In this document: in pieces, positions 47,613 to 57,014 of the stretch
How the letters are laid out: every line of letters begins with the position of its first letter
How positions within the stretch are numbered: position 1 is the stretch's first letter
Notes under the pieces: generated by a model
Database searches by the model: none
What the model was told of the DNA's origin: nothing
What the model saw: only the letters and a program-made list of their open reading frames with translations
Assembly: GCA_029562645.1 (NCBI GenBank)
Contig: JAKQUI010000004.1
Location: forward strand, 1-64,000
DNA: 64,000 nucleotides
Direction of reading: 5' to 3'
Source of the DNA: Spirochaetota bacterium
GTDB taxonomy: Bacteria; Spirochaetota; UBA4802; JAKQUI01
Made by a program: the position numbers and the translations under genes

Positions 47613-48224
47613 CTATCGCGATGTCCGCACGCAGTTTTGAACGCACTTGTAGCGCATGGGGCCCTCGATGACGCCGCAGCGCCCCTCGCACTCGCGGTAG
47701 CGGACCGACTTCGCATCGTCCCGATCGCCGCCCTGCTCCCGGCGATGGCTCGCGCAGGTCCGCATGCAGCCGTATCGCGCCTGACCGGAGAGGGTGCCGC
47801 AGCGCTCGGCGCACTCCTTGAAGACGGCCTCGTTTGATGATGATGGACGCCGCGAGGCGTCGGTTTCGCGGCAGCGCCGCAGGCATTCGGTCTTGGCGCC
47901 GCCCGACAATCCCCCGCAGCCCTTCACGCAGGCGACCATCGCCGAACGCGTTCCCTCCGGCGCCGCCGCATCGCGCCGTGCGCCCGACTTTTCGCAGCGC
48001 GCCACACAGCGATTGTACGCCGATCCCGAGAGCGGCCGACAGGCGGCGTCGCAGGACTCGGGCGCTTTTTTACTTCGCGCGGAGGTGCTCGCGGGGCGTT
48101 CGCGCTTCGGGGCGTCCGTCGAGGGGCGATCCGCGGATTTCTCCTGCGCGCCCGACAGCGTGATCGTCGCCAAGATGGCGCATAGCGCACACAGCGCGCG
48201 CCGGCATATCGCTATCCGTGACAT
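47613..48224 (-). CDS. Secreted protein with four twin-CX3C repeats
   Basis: The protein has 203 residues. A signal-like N-terminus (1-26) and a Lys/Pro/Ser-rich spacer precede four repeats, each exactly C-x3-C-x10-C-x3-C: C58/62/73/77, C99/103/114/118, C138/142/153/157 and C179/183/194/198. The spacing between repeats is 39-41 residues and the x10 loop usually contains LSG. Such twin CX3C arrangements make disulfide-stapled helical hairpins, as in mitochondrial small Tim proteins; homology to them is not implied. ATG 48224 is preferred; no strong ribosome site is seen. Probable periplasmic or surface location; function unknown. Confidence 0.75.
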   Translation of the reverse strand: MSRIAICRRALCALCAILATITLSGAQEKSADRPSTDAPKRERPASTSARSKKAPESCDAACRPLSGSAYNRCVARCEKSGARRDAAAPEGTRSAMVACVKGCGGLSGGAKTECLRRCRETDASRRPSSSNEAVFKECAERCGTLSGQARYGCMRTCASHRREQGGDRDDAKSVRYRECEGRCGVIEGPMRYKCVQNCVRTSR

Positions 48225-48478
48225 GGGCAACCGGTATCCGCCCGCGCGCCATCTGACAAGCAGAATTCTTTTCGAGGGTGTTTGATTACGCGGCGGTGCC
48301 GCTGCTATCGGCCAAAAAGCACGACTGTAACGGTCCGCACCCGCCTACAGGCGCGTATCGCAGACGCCATCCGGCCCCGAAAAACCCTTGACGCTCCTCG
48401 TCCCATATCCTAGTCTCTTGATCCGACAGGAACTCGTGCCGACAAAACGCAACGAACCCATTACCGGGGCATAGTGCA

Positions 48479-48982
48479 GTGAAAAAAAGAACAACTGCAA
48501 CCATACTTGTGGCAACCATGTCGATCTGCCTTTCGGCACCGGCCAATGGCCACTCGACGACTTGGAACAAGGGCGTTGCCATCGTCCATGGCGAGCCGAA
48601 ATATTTCGATCCATCGAAATTCGACATCCCCCAGATGCAGATGACCCGGGCATATATCCGGAACCACCCGAAAAACATCGTACCGGCCGCGGTGATCACC
48701 TGGCTCAGGGAACACGACGGTTCGGTCTATGCGATCACCCATGACCACGACAAAACGAAAGGGTCCGAAATTTCCGAAGGGAGCAAGCGGTATTATTATA
48801 CGATCCGCGACGCGGCGCTGTACGTCAGCGCCGATGCAAAAACGTGGGACAGGCTGCGCGTCAGGTTCCTGAACAGAAAGCCTTATGTAAGCGGCGGCGT
48901 GATGGTCTGGTGGAGGGTGCGCCTCACGTGCCGATGGTTCGAGGGCGAATACGAGATTTTCAGCACCGCCATCGGGACATAA
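48479..48982 (+). CDS. Secreted hypothetical protein
   Basis: The protein has 167 residues. It starts at GTG 48479 with a signal peptide (1-24, ending ANGHS). The mature part is beta-rich with VITWLREHDGSVYAITHDH and TWDRLRVRFLNRKPYV; several His and Trp residues stand out. It has no recognised family. Composition is less GC-rich than its neighbours, suggesting an accessory gene. The start codon is not certain. Confidence 0.62.
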   Translation: MKKRTTATILVATMSICLSAPANGHSTTWNKGVAIVHGEPKYFDPSKFDIPQMQMTRAYIRNHPKNIVPAAVITWLREHDGSVYAITHDHDKTKGSEISEGSKRYYYTIRDAALYVSADAKTWDRLRVRFLNRKPYVSGGVMVWWRVRLTCRWFEGEYEIFSTAIGT

Positions 48983-49093
48983 CGGCGGGCGCCGAGGCAT
49001 GGCGCACAACGTCGATAGCGGGCGAGACGCGTCGGGTGCGGACGACCGCGCCGATCATCGCCCGCCGGAGCTCGATCGAAGGAGGGATCGCAT

Positions 49094-49843
49094 ATGGACG
49101 ACAAGCTCACCATCGTGGGACCGGAACCCTCCGAGCGGGGCGTGGTAACGCGGTTCAACAAGGTAAACATCGAGGCGCTGCTCCTCATGGCGAAATACGA
49201 TCCCGGGTTCCGGCGATTGTTGCGGGAAGACCGGGAGCGGGCCCTCGATGATTCGGGAATCGCGTTCAGCGACTCGGAGCGGGCGATCATCACCAGCATC
49301 AGCGACACCCAGCTCGATACGATCATAGGCGAGTTTTCCATCCCGGGCGTCACCCGCACAAGCCTCGCCAGCTGGCGGATCGCGGCATCGGTCGTCCTGC
49401 TGGTCACCTCGGCGATGTTCGCGAATGTCGGGTGTGGGAGGACGTTTATCGACATCAGCGACCAGTCCGAACACGACCGGGAGGGATGGATCAACAACGA
49501 CACCTTCAGGGTGATCTCCCTGGGGGCGCCCCAAAAAAAGCTCGAGAAAATGAACGATGAAAAAGCCCGAACGAAGGCCCAGAAGGATTCGGCCCGGGCT
49601 GCGGGAATACTGTCCGCCCAGCATCGCATGCTCGAGAAGTTCAAGGGTGCGATGCTCTCGGGCGCCGCGGGGGGCGCGCTCGCCGATGACGGAAATTCCG
49701 TTGATGCGAAACACTGGAAAAAGGTGATCGCGCTCGTCAAGGAAAAGGGGACGGTCGTCGGCGAAACCTATGACAAAGACAACAACTGCGAAATACGCTT
49801 CGAGCTGAACGTTCCGGGCCTCAAGAAGATGATTCTGGAATAG
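49094..49843 (+). CDS. Lipoprotein-like protein with RiPP-leader-like N-terminal domain
   Basis: The protein has 249 residues in three parts. Residues 25-80 (MAKYDPGFRRLLRED, ALDDSGIAFSDSERAII) resemble the helical leader domains of some RiPP precursors, of the LigA-like or Franean1_4349-like kind, with the pattern D-P-x-F-R, A-L, S-E-R. Residues 92-113 form a hydrophobic segment ending FANVGC, a lipobox-like site with C113. Residues 130-249 form a soluble domain similar in style to spirochaetal LPP20-like lipoproteins (NNDTFRVISLGAP, AGILSAQHRMLEKFKGA). AAGGAGGGATCG precedes ATG 49094. The next gene, 42 bp on, is a radical SAM enzyme, its likely partner. Confidence 0.68.
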   Translation: MDDKLTIVGPEPSERGVVTRFNKVNIEALLLMAKYDPGFRRLLREDRERALDDSGIAFSDSERAIITSISDTQLDTIIGEFSIPGVTRTSLASWRIAASVVLLVTSAMFANVGCGRTFIDISDQSEHDREGWINNDTFRVISLGAPQKKLEKMNDEKARTKAQKDSARAAGILSAQHRMLEKFKGAMLSGAAGGALADDGNSVDAKHWKKVIALVKEKGTVVGETYDKDNNCEIRFELNVPGLKKMILE

Positions 49844-49885
49844 GATCGCGTGTATCGCGCAGAACGATGATTCGATGAGCGACGC

Positions 49886-51310
49886 ATGGACCTGACCCTC
49901 GTCAACCTCAACATGCTCTACGTCAAGTACCTTGACGGCAGCCTGCGGCGCCAGAACCACCTGCCCCTGGGACCGCTGTACCTCGTCTCGGTCCTCACGG
50001 AAAAGGGGTTCGCCGTCGATTTCCGCGATTATCAACTCCTCGAGGGCGACGCCATCTTCACGCCTGAGGCGTTTTGCGACTTCCTGGCCGACCCGGCGCC
50101 CGTCGTGGGCATCAGCTGCATGGCGAACCTCATGCCCTTCGTGGCCTACGCCATGCCCTTCCTCAGGGAGCGCTATCCGGACAGAGTTTTCGTCATCGGC
50201 GGCGTGGGCGCCATCGACATCGAGCGCGAGCTCATGGAGCGCGTCCCCTCGATCGACGTGATCCATCGCGGCGAGGGCGAGCGGAGCGTTCCCCTGCTCA
50301 TGGCGGCCCTCCGCGGCGGCGGCCCCCTGGCCGATGTGCCAAACATCTTCTACAGGGAAAGCGGCGCGATCCGCGGCAATCCGCCGGCCGAGCGGATCGC
50401 CGAGCTCGATTCCCTGCCGCTGCCGTCATACGACGGGCTCGACTTCAAACGCTACGCCGGTCATAACATGCTCGGCAGCAGGGGGTGCCCCTATCAATGC
50501 ACCTTCTGCTCCATCGCGCCCATATGGGGCTGGAGGCCCCATCTGCGGTCCGTCGAGAACATCGTGGGCGAGATGGTCCACATGCACCGCGAGTACGGCG
50601 TGCGGCAGTTTCTCTTCCAGGACGAGTTCTTCATCTCGAGCCCCGAGCGGACGATGCGCTTCGCCCGGCTCCTCGCGAAGGAGAAGCTCGACATCACCTA
50701 CAAGGCCTTCGCGCGGGTCGACCTGGTGGACAGGGACTCACTGCAGGCGATGGCGGACACGGGCTGCGTGGAGATACGCTTCGGCATCGAGTCCGGATCG
50801 GACAGGATTCTCGACATGATCCGCAAAGACATCACGTCGCAGACGGCCGTGGAGACGGTGGCCCTGGCGAAACGGATCATGCGTTCCGTGGACGCCTTTT
50901 TCGTCTGGGGCTTTCCCTTCGAGACGATGAAGGACTTCAGCGAGAGCGTCTTTCAAATGATCGCGATGCGGGGCATGGGCGTGCACATCCTGCCGTCGCT
51001 CTTGACCTACCTGCCGCAGACGCGCTTGTACCGGGATCTGGCCGACCGCTCGCTGCTCGAGTTCTGCCCCTTCCTTCTCCCCGAGTTCATGATCTGCGGC
51101 ATGGAGCGCCGCGTGTCCGTGCGCGTCGATATCGACGGCCGGTACGGCGGCCTGTTCGACTTCATCGTCGCCAACAAAGACATCTTCCCCGGTTTTTTTC
51201 AGGTGGACGTGGAGAACAATGTGTTGCCAAAGTTGGCGATGCTCGAGGAGTTCGAATTTTACCGCACCGACGAGGACCAGTGCTGCGGCGCCCATTCGCC
51301 GGAGCCGTAA
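49886..51310 (+). CDS. B12-binding-type radical SAM protein
   Basis: The protein has 474 residues. Residues 1-145 form an N-terminal Rossmann-like B12-binding-type domain (LGPLYLVSVLTEKGFAVDFRDY, VVGISCMANLM, VFVIGGVGA, DVIHRGEGE), though a clear DxHxxG motif is absent. The radical SAM core follows with C201-x3-C205-x2-C208 (GCPYQCTFC), ending in a C-terminal region of about 150 residues with extra cysteines (EDQCCGAH). Enzymes of this class methylate or rearrange unreactive carbons in natural products and RiPPs. The substrate is probably the leader-bearing product of the upstream gene. Confidence 0.88.
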   Translation: MDLTLVNLNMLYVKYLDGSLRRQNHLPLGPLYLVSVLTEKGFAVDFRDYQLLEGDAIFTPEAFCDFLADPAPVVGISCMANLMPFVAYAMPFLRERYPDRVFVIGGVGAIDIERELMERVPSIDVIHRGEGERSVPLLMAALRGGGPLADVPNIFYRESGAIRGNPPAERIAELDSLPLPSYDGLDFKRYAGHNMLGSRGCPYQCTFCSIAPIWGWRPHLRSVENIVGEMVHMHREYGVRQFLFQDEFFISSPERTMRFARLLAKEKLDITYKAFARVDLVDRDSLQAMADTGCVEIRFGIESGSDRILDMIRKDITSQTAVETVALAKRIMRSVDAFFVWGFPFETMKDFSESVFQMIAMRGMGVHILPSLLTYLPQTRLYRDLADRSLLEFCPFLLPEFMICGMERRVSVRVDIDGRYGGLFDFIVANKDIFPGFFQVDVENNVLPKLAMLEEFEFYRTDEDQCCGAHSPEP

Positions 51311-51413
51311 CCGCCGCATCGCTACACGCGTTGAGCGCATTGCGCGCGGAGCCGTATTCGCACCGACACGCATGAGGCAGGTTCGGCACTACGACCGGTG
51401 TGTTGAGGAACAT

Positions 51414-51980
51414 ATGGAACAAAACAAACCCGGAGGTATCGCCTTCCGACCATGGAACATCCTGGTCGTCATCGTCCTTCTCGGCATCGCCGTCGGCATC
51501 ACGAAATACGGCGTCGCCGTTCCCGAGCTGCCCGCCCGCTATTTTCACGCCGGAGGGATCATCGCCGCCGTATTGGGTACGATGTATTTCCTGCGAAATC
51601 TGATACGCCACCTGCGATCGTATCGATGGAGCGCCACGCGGGCGACGATCACCGCATCACACATACACAAAATCGACGATTCCGACGGCGTTCAATATCA
51701 GCCGCACATTTCCTACACGTATACGGTGGACGCGACGGAGTACGCCTCCAATCGCATACAACCATCCGGAGACTGGAGCTCCTCTTTTCCGTCAATCGCC
51801 CACAAACAGGTCAACAGGTACCCGGAGGGAACGACCGTTCACGCCTATTACAATCCGGCCCGGCCGGAAGAATCATATCTGGAGCGAACGGGCCTGCTTC
51901 CCATCCTTGCGGGGCTGATCACGTTCGTCATATCCGCCATCGCATTCTCGCTTGCCCTGGCCGGAATCATCCGGCTCTAG
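51414..51980 (+). CDS. DUF3592-type membrane protein
   Basis: The protein has 188 residues. Membrane segments lie at about 15-33, 45-62 and 160-184. Between them is a beta-rich domain with RATITASHIHKI, PHISYTYTVDATEYAS and TTVHAYYNPARPEESYLE, the pattern of DUF3592. ATG 51414 follows TTGAGGAACAT. The function is unknown; such proteins are common accessory membrane proteins. Not obviously part of the radical SAM pair, though 103 bp downstream. Confidence 0.75.
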   Translation: MEQNKPGGIAFRPWNILVVIVLLGIAVGITKYGVAVPELPARYFHAGGIIAAVLGTMYFLRNLIRHLRSYRWSATRATITASHIHKIDDSDGVQYQPHISYTYTVDATEYASNRIQPSGDWSSSFPSIAHKQVNRYPEGTTVHAYYNPARPEESYLERTGLLPILAGLITFVISAIAFSLALAGIIRL

Positions 51981-52060
51981 GGGGCCGGCGCTCGAAGACT
52001 TAACAGCAGACGCCGAGAACAGGACTTGCGTCGATCCGAACGGAGGGAGGAAAAACACTC

Positions 52061-53491
52061 ATGAACACCGTAATCGATCGGCTGCTTCGTCGCTACGATA
52101 ACGCCCCCTACCTGCTCCGCAGCAAGGCGCGCTTTCTCCTGTATGTCTGTTTTTCCGTCATGATCATCATGCCCATTGGGATCTGGTACACCGGTTTTCT
52201 CCAGCTCATCAATCCCCTCTCCCGCAACGCCATCATCCTGCCGGTGCTCGCTCCGTCATTCGCCATCATGGCAATTACCGGTGCGGTCATTGTTTTTCTG
52301 GTGCGCGGGTGGTTCCGTGTCGCCGCGCACCTGTTCCTAATCAGCGCCCTGACGTGCATCTGGGCCGTCATGCTGGTCGACGCGGCCGAATCCGTATCGC
52401 GCCTCGATACGATCTCGCTGGTCTTCGCGGCGCTCACGATCCTCCCGATCGTTGTGCTGCGGAAAAAGCGCGTAATCATCATCTATGTCGCCGCCAATAT
52501 CATCATTCTCTACGCGTTCATGTTCCATGTCCGGAGCGAGCTCCACCTGTCGGTTAATTCCTTCTGGGATTTCCTGGCCGACAACACGCTCGCGCTGGTC
52601 ATCGCCTCCATCACACTGTACAATGTGTACGCGATCAACCAGCGAGCCATCGAACGGGCCGAGAATGAGATCGCCGAACGGCGCCGCGCCGAGGAGGAGC
52701 GCTCGGCGCTGCAGCAGCAGCTGTTTCGCTCCCAAAAGCTGGAATCGCTCGGAATGCTGGCCGGAGGGATCGCCCACGACTTCAACAACATGCTCTCGGT
52801 GATCATCGGCTACGCCGACATGCTGAAAATCGATCTCGCCGCACAGCCGCAGGCGCGCGAGCAACTCGAGCGAATCAGCGAGGCGGCCATGCGATCCCGG
52901 GAGATGACCCAGCGGTTGCTGGCCTTCGCCCGCCGGCAGCCCCTGGAAACGAAACCGATCGACCTGAATTCCTTGATCGCCGATTTCGGCAGCATGATCG
53001 CGCGCCTCGTGCGAACGAACGTCACGGTCGATGTCCGCATCGGCGATCGGGCCTTGATGGTGCGCGCCGACGAGAATCAGCTCGTCCAGGTGCTGCTAAA
53101 CCTGGTCCTCAACGCGCAGGACGCCATGCCCGACGCGGGCGACATCATCATCGAGGCCCGCACGGCGCTCGTCGATGCGCGCATGGCCCAGCGTCGCACG
53201 GGATGCGCCCCCGGGCGATATCACGTGCTGCAGGTGTCCGACACCGGGCCGGGGATCGCCCCGGAGATCAAGGAGAAGATCTTCGATCCGTTTTTCACCA
53301 CGAAGACGCCGGGAGCGGGCACCGGGCTCGGGCTTTCCATCGTCTACGGCATCGTCGCGCAGCACGGCGGTTTCGTCGATGTGTCGAGCAAACCGGGAGC
53401 GGGTAGCGTTTTTGCGATCTATCTTCCGGCCGACGGGATGGAGGAGAATGAACGAAGGGTTATTGACGGTGCGCTATCATCGCATGGCTAA
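52061..53491 (+). CDS. Membrane sensor histidine kinase
   Basis: The protein has 476 residues. Six membrane segments (about 25-190) form the sensor region; a short coiled coil (195-225) leads to HisKA with [20 protein letters not shown] and HATPase with [26 protein letters not shown] and [18 protein letters not shown]. No PAS or periplasmic domain is evident. The HDFNNML type usually pairs with receiver-containing hybrids. No response regulator is adjacent, so it is an orphan here. Confidence 0.9.
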   Translation: MNTVIDRLLRRYDNAPYLLRSKARFLLYVCFSVMIIMPIGIWYTGFLQLINPLSRNAIILPVLAPSFAIMAITGAVIVFLVRGWFRVAAHLFLISALTCIWAVMLVDAAESVSRLDTISLVFAALTILPIVVLRKKRVIIIYVAANIIILYAFMFHVRSELHLSVNSFWDFLADNTLALVIASITLYNVYAINQRAIERAENEIAERRRAEEERSALQQQLFRSQKLESLGMLAGGIAHDFNNMLSVIIGYADMLKIDLAAQPQAREQLERISEAAMRSREMTQRLLAFARRQPLETKPIDLNSLIADFGSMIARLVRTNVTVDVRIGDRALMVRADENQLVQVLLNLVLNAQDAMPDAGDIIIEARTALVDARMAQRRTGCAPGRYHVLQVSDTGPGIAPEIKEKIFDPFFTTKTPGAGTGLGLSIVYGIVAQHGGFVDVSSKPGAGSVFAIYLPADGMEENERRVIDGALSSHG

Positions 53492-53602
53492 CGGGGAACC
53501 AACCCGGACAGGGTGATCGCCAGCCCAGCGTCGCGCACTGTGGGGCCAACGAAGCGCCCCTGTCCCGCGCGCGAAATCGCGTCGGCGCGGACGGCCGCTC
53601 GG

Positions 53603-54025
53603 TCATTTATGATACGCGATCCCCTCGCAGGAGGCGACGAGCGCGCCGCCGGCGACCCGCACGTCGATCCGCCACACGCTCACCTTGCGGCCGATATTGA
53701 CGGGCGTCGCCTCGGCCACGATGCGCTCGCCGTCGCGCGCGGCGGACACGTAGGTGATCTTCATGCTCACGGCGATGGCGAGCGTCCCCAGCGAATTGCA
53801 CGCAACGGCGAAGGCCTGGTCGGCCACGGCGTGCACGGTGGCCCCGTGCGCGCGCTCCACTGCGTTCAGGTGCTCGGGGCGCACGGTGAGCGCCGTGCGG
53901 GCGTACCCCTCGCGCGCCTCCTCGACCGCGATGCCCAGGTGCGTGGCCATGGGATCGCGCCCCACCACCTCGCGCGCGTAATTCACGGGATCATCGATAT
54001 GCGGCTCCGCCGGCTTCTTGTTCAT
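53603..54025 (-). CDS. PaaI/YdiI-type hotdog-fold thioesterase
   Basis: The protein has 140 residues. HLNAVERAHGATVHAVADQAFAVA matches the PaaI-family active-site helix (HGATV, D), followed by ITYVSAARDGERIVAEAT. It probably hydrolyses acyl-CoA or hydroxybenzoyl-CoA-like thioesters. ATG 54025 with AAAAGGA upstream is preferred over ATG 54031. No pathway partners are adjacent. Confidence 0.88.
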   Translation of the reverse strand: MNKKPAEPHIDDPVNYAREVVGRDPMATHLGIAVEEAREGYARTALTVRPEHLNAVERAHGATVHAVADQAFAVACNSLGTLAIAVSMKITYVSAARDGERIVAEATPVNIGRKVSVWRIDVRVAGGALVASCEGIAYHK

Positions 54026-54058
54026 TGGCATCCTTTTACCGTATCAACACGGAGGGGG

Positions 54059-54673
54059 TTACAACGAAAACATTTCCCGGATATCCTCGCGCGGGTAGGT
54101 GAGATTCCCGGTCTCGTCGAAGACCTGGTTGCGGTACTTGTGCACCGCAATCACCTCCTGCGTCTCGAGGTGGTTGACGCCGCCCGCGCCCTTGAGCGAC
54201 TTGAGCAGCGACTTGTAGGCGTCGTAGCGCTCGGTGATGATCTCCGCGACGAAGGAATGCTCGCCCTGGACATGCAGGACGGTGTGCACGATGTCGGACC
54301 CCTGCAGCAGGGCCACGGTCTCCTCGTCGTGGTGCGGCACGTCGATGTTCAGGAAAAAATGGAACATCCGCCCCAGATTGCGGTAGCTGGCCAGGTCGAA
54401 CCCGCGCTTCTGCTTGTGCGCCTCGATCACCTTCTGCGTCCGAATGGCGATGATCGCGGGCACGCCCGAGGCGAGCCGTATGGCCTTCACCTGGTTGATC
54501 CAGACCTCGAGCTCGGCCTTGCTGTCGAAGTTCACGTCCACCAGGTAGCTCGCGCGCCCCATCACGTGGAACACCGAGATTACGTTCTTGCTGCGCACGA
54601 GCGCCTCCATGACCCCGGAGCTCTCCCCCCAGTTCTGGATATGGACGATCGCGTGTATAACGTTCGTATTCAT
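54059..54673 (-). CDS. Protein with two Lrp/AsnC-like ligand-binding (RAM) repeats
   Basis: The protein has 204 residues. Two similar halves are seen: AIVHIQNWGESSGVMEALVRSKNVISVFHVMGRA-type at 8-95 and the second at about 105-195 (TVLHVQGEHSFVAEIITE). This resembles duplicated AsnC/Lrp-type RAM domains without a DNA-binding domain. It may bind a small ligand and act allosterically. The start overlaps the stop of the DUF115 gene (ATGA at 54673-54670), so the two are co-translated. Confidence 0.65.
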   Translation of the reverse strand: MNTNVIHAIVHIQNWGESSGVMEALVRSKNVISVFHVMGRASYLVDVNFDSKAELEVWINQVKAIRLASGVPAIIAIRTQKVIEAHKQKRGFDLASYRNLGRMFHFFLNIDVPHHDEETVALLQGSDIVHTVLHVQGEHSFVAEIITERYDAYKSLLKSLKGAGGVNHLETQEVIAVHKYRNQVFDETGNLTYPREDIREMFSL

Positions 54674-56547
54674 TGGCTCCCTCCCTTCGCGAGCAGCGTC
54701 ATCATGGTTCGCAACAGCTTCCGATTGTAGCGCGCGCCCTCGTGCAGTCCCCGGTACATGAACTGCGACCGGAGCGCCGCGCGCTCGTCGTCCCCGGCCA
54801 CACCCTCCGCCTCGTCGATCTCGTACCCCTCGGTAATGGTGTGGATCACCCGCTGAATGGTGAACCCGATCATGTCCTTCAGGTCGCGCGTGGACTCCAC
54901 CGCCCGGTCGGCCTCGGCCAGACGGCCCATGATGGACTCGAACCGCGAGCGGTCCCGCGAACCGCGACGGACGAGCGCGACGAGCTCCCCGGAAAGGGTC
55001 TCGGCGCGCGCAAGCACCGGAAGCAGCGCCTGGAGTTCATCATGCATCGCGGAAACCTTTTTGAGCAAGTGTTTTTTGGCCGATGCGGCGTCGCCGTCGC
55101 CGGATCTCCACGCGCCGTAGCATTCGTCCACCCGCGCCGCGATGTCGAAGGGCGGCTCGCCGATCGCGATCTCCTCGGGCGCGACCGAGCGGACGCCGGC
55201 GATCTGCGCGCCGTCGTAGGTCGCGTTCACCAGGTTCGCGTCGTTCTGCCGGGAGAACCAGCCGTGGAAAATCATCATCTTCTGGTTGGTGTGCACCGAC
55301 GGGGTGCGGATGCCCTTCACGAGGATCTTCGGCAGCGCCGTGAGCTGGCGCCGGTTGAACGACTCCATCGTCCACAAACGCCCCACCCGCAGGTACACCT
55401 CCTCTTCAAGGTATGATCCGCGCGCGTGCGCGCGCCCGCCCGTGAAGGCGAGGTCCTGCCCCACCAGGACAATCGGCGAGGCCCCCAGGCGCCGCGCGAA
55501 ATCGTAGGCGTTGGTGGACACCGATCCGCCGTAGGCGAGCTCGCCGCGCCCCCCCGCGATCTCGTCGATCCACTTCATCATGGGGAAGGCCATGCCGGCG
55601 ACGGCCGCGCGCGAACGGAACAGGCGCAGCACCGCCGGGTGCACCGTGGGATCGGCCACCAGGACCGCCCGGGTGCGCGTATCGCACTCGAAGTAGCGCG
55701 CGTTCACCAGCTGCGCGTCGACCGACAGGCAGAAGTGCGGCTCGACGCCGTGCTTCCGCAGGATGCGGTAGGAGGTGTCCACCGCGACGATGACGGCGCG
55801 GTCGCGGTTGGCCCGGATGAAGTCCATGCTCATCGACAGCGACGGGCCCGCGGCCGCGACGATCGCGGGGACGCCCGCGAAGCGCCCGAAGAAGGCGCCC
55901 GCGCCGGGACCGGCGACGATGGCGTTGATGTTGCGCGCGATGTTCGCGCTCCAGGACTTCTCGAAGCGCGCGAGGGTGGCGATGTTCACCTCCTTGCGCG
56001 AGAGCGAGGCCTTCACGAGCCGCACGAGATTGTTGTAGTAGGCCGGGTCGGCCTGGAACGAGCCGCGATGGGTGATGAACGTTATGCGATACGATGAGGC
56101 CGACGAGAGCAGCGACACCAGCGCCTCCTCGTCCGGGTCCACCGCCAGCCGCACCCGGCGGTCGGCCAGGAGCGCGCCGAGGTCCCGGCTCGCCATCGCC
56201 GCGCGCAGCGTCCCGGCGCGCCGCTCCAGGGCCAGGAGGGTCGCATCGGGCCGCAGCCGCGGCAGGAGCGCCTCGAGGTGGTAGGCGAAGGCGACGCCGA
56301 AGACGATCACCAGGTCGTATTCCTGCGGATCGAAGTCGGCGAGGAGGCGCCCGGCCTCCTTGACGGGATCGAACCGGCTGTGCAGGAGGACGGTTTTCCC
56401 CTCCGCGCGCAGCTCGGGCACGCGATTGCCGTCACGGGACTCGTGGACGACGATGGCGGGATCGTCGCCCAGTGCCGCGATGCGCGCCGCGAGCGCGGGA
56501 TCGCTCCGTTCGAGGATCGACATATTTTTTTGAAATACCGGTTCCAT
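54670..56547 (-). CDS. DUF115/MptE-like motility accessory factor (flagellin-modification type)
   Basis: The protein has 625 residues. The central domain (about 215-400) carries VPAIVAAAGPSLSMSMDF, VEPHFCLSVDAQ and SPIVLVGQDLAFTGGRAHA, diagnostic of the 6-hydroxymethylpterin-pyrophosphokinase-MptE-like DUF115 group. Members are the Maf proteins that glycosylate flagellin with nonulosonic acids, widespread in spirochaetes and Campylobacterota. A Rossmann-like N-terminal domain and a helical C-terminus flank it. No flagellar or pseudaminic-acid genes are nearby. No clear ribosome site is seen at ATG 56547 or ATG 56523. Confidence 0.85.
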   Translation of the reverse strand: MEPVFQKNMSILERSDPALAARIAALGDDPAIVVHESRDGNRVPELRAEGKTVLLHSRFDPVKEAGRLLADFDPQEYDLVIVFGVAFAYHLEALLPRLRPDATLLALERRAGTLRAAMASRDLGALLADRRVRLAVDPDEEALVSLLSSASSYRITFITHRGSFQADPAYYNNLVRLVKASLSRKEVNIATLARFEKSWSANIARNINAIVAGPGAGAFFGRFAGVPAIVAAAGPSLSMSMDFIRANRDRAVIVAVDTSYRILRKHGVEPHFCLSVDAQLVNARYFECDTRTRAVLVADPTVHPAVLRLFRSRAAVAGMAFPMMKWIDEIAGGRGELAYGGSVSTNAYDFARRLGASPIVLVGQDLAFTGGRAHARGSYLEEEVYLRVGRLWTMESFNRRQLTALPKILVKGIRTPSVHTNQKMMIFHGWFSRQNDANLVNATYDGAQIAGVRSVAPEEIAIGEPPFDIAARVDECYGAWRSGDGDAASAKKHLLKKVSAMHDELQALLPVLARAETLSGELVALVRRGSRDRSRFESIMGRLAEADRAVESTRDLKDMIGFTIQRVIHTITEGYEIDEAEGVAGDDERAALRSQFMYRGLHEGARYNRKLLRTMMTLLAKGGSQ

Positions 56548-56627
56548 CGTTCGTATCTATGATGTTACTTTCGGTTGACAAACAGACGTACAATGAGCAG
56601 CATACTCTCATGAAACGGAGCATGCCC

Positions 56628-56935
56628 ATGCAGACACGCACCAAGAAGGCGGCTCCCATCTCCTTCAACGACTACAAACACATCAAGGACGAGATCATCG
56701 AGATCAGCGAGCAGCGCTTCGAGAACATCCTCACTCGGCGGCTCTCAGAATTTAAAAATCGCTCGTGGAGGAGCAGGACGTTCGATTCAACGCAATCGAC
56801 ACTCGGATCAATTCGCTGGAATCAAAATTCGAGTCCCGGTTCGAGTCAATAGAAAAACGGCTGACCTTCCTGATCTGGTTCCTGCCGGCCTTCATCGGCA
56901 TCATCCTGGCCTTCTTCAAGCTCATCGAGAGATAA
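56628..56935 (+). pseudogene. Frameshifted Bdr-like coiled-coil membrane protein gene
   Basis: From ATG 56628 (ACGGAG upstream) the first frame reads a helical N-terminus of about 43 residues (ISFNDYKHIKDEIIEISEQ, ENILTRRLSEFK) and then loses sense. The -1 frame from 56759 continues as SLVEEQDVRFNAIDTRINS, a heptad-rich coiled coil and a C-terminal membrane helix (LIWFLPAFIGIILAFF), stopping at 56935. One extra A in the AAAAA run at 56754-56758 would restore a protein of about 102 residues. This resembles Bdr-like spirochaetal proteins. It may be a true frameshift, slippage or a sequencing/assembly error. Confidence 0.72.
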
Positions 56936-57014
56936 TCCCGTTGCCCGTCCGCCCTGCGCGACGTGCACGATGTGATCGCTTTTCATCGCAGTGACAATCA
57001 CGCCATCGCGCTCT

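Noticed and set aside
47834-48190. Repeat-like cysteine codon pattern considered as a DNA repeat or CRISPR
   Set aside because: The regularity is at the amino-acid level (twin-CX3C) and the nucleotide repeats are not identical.
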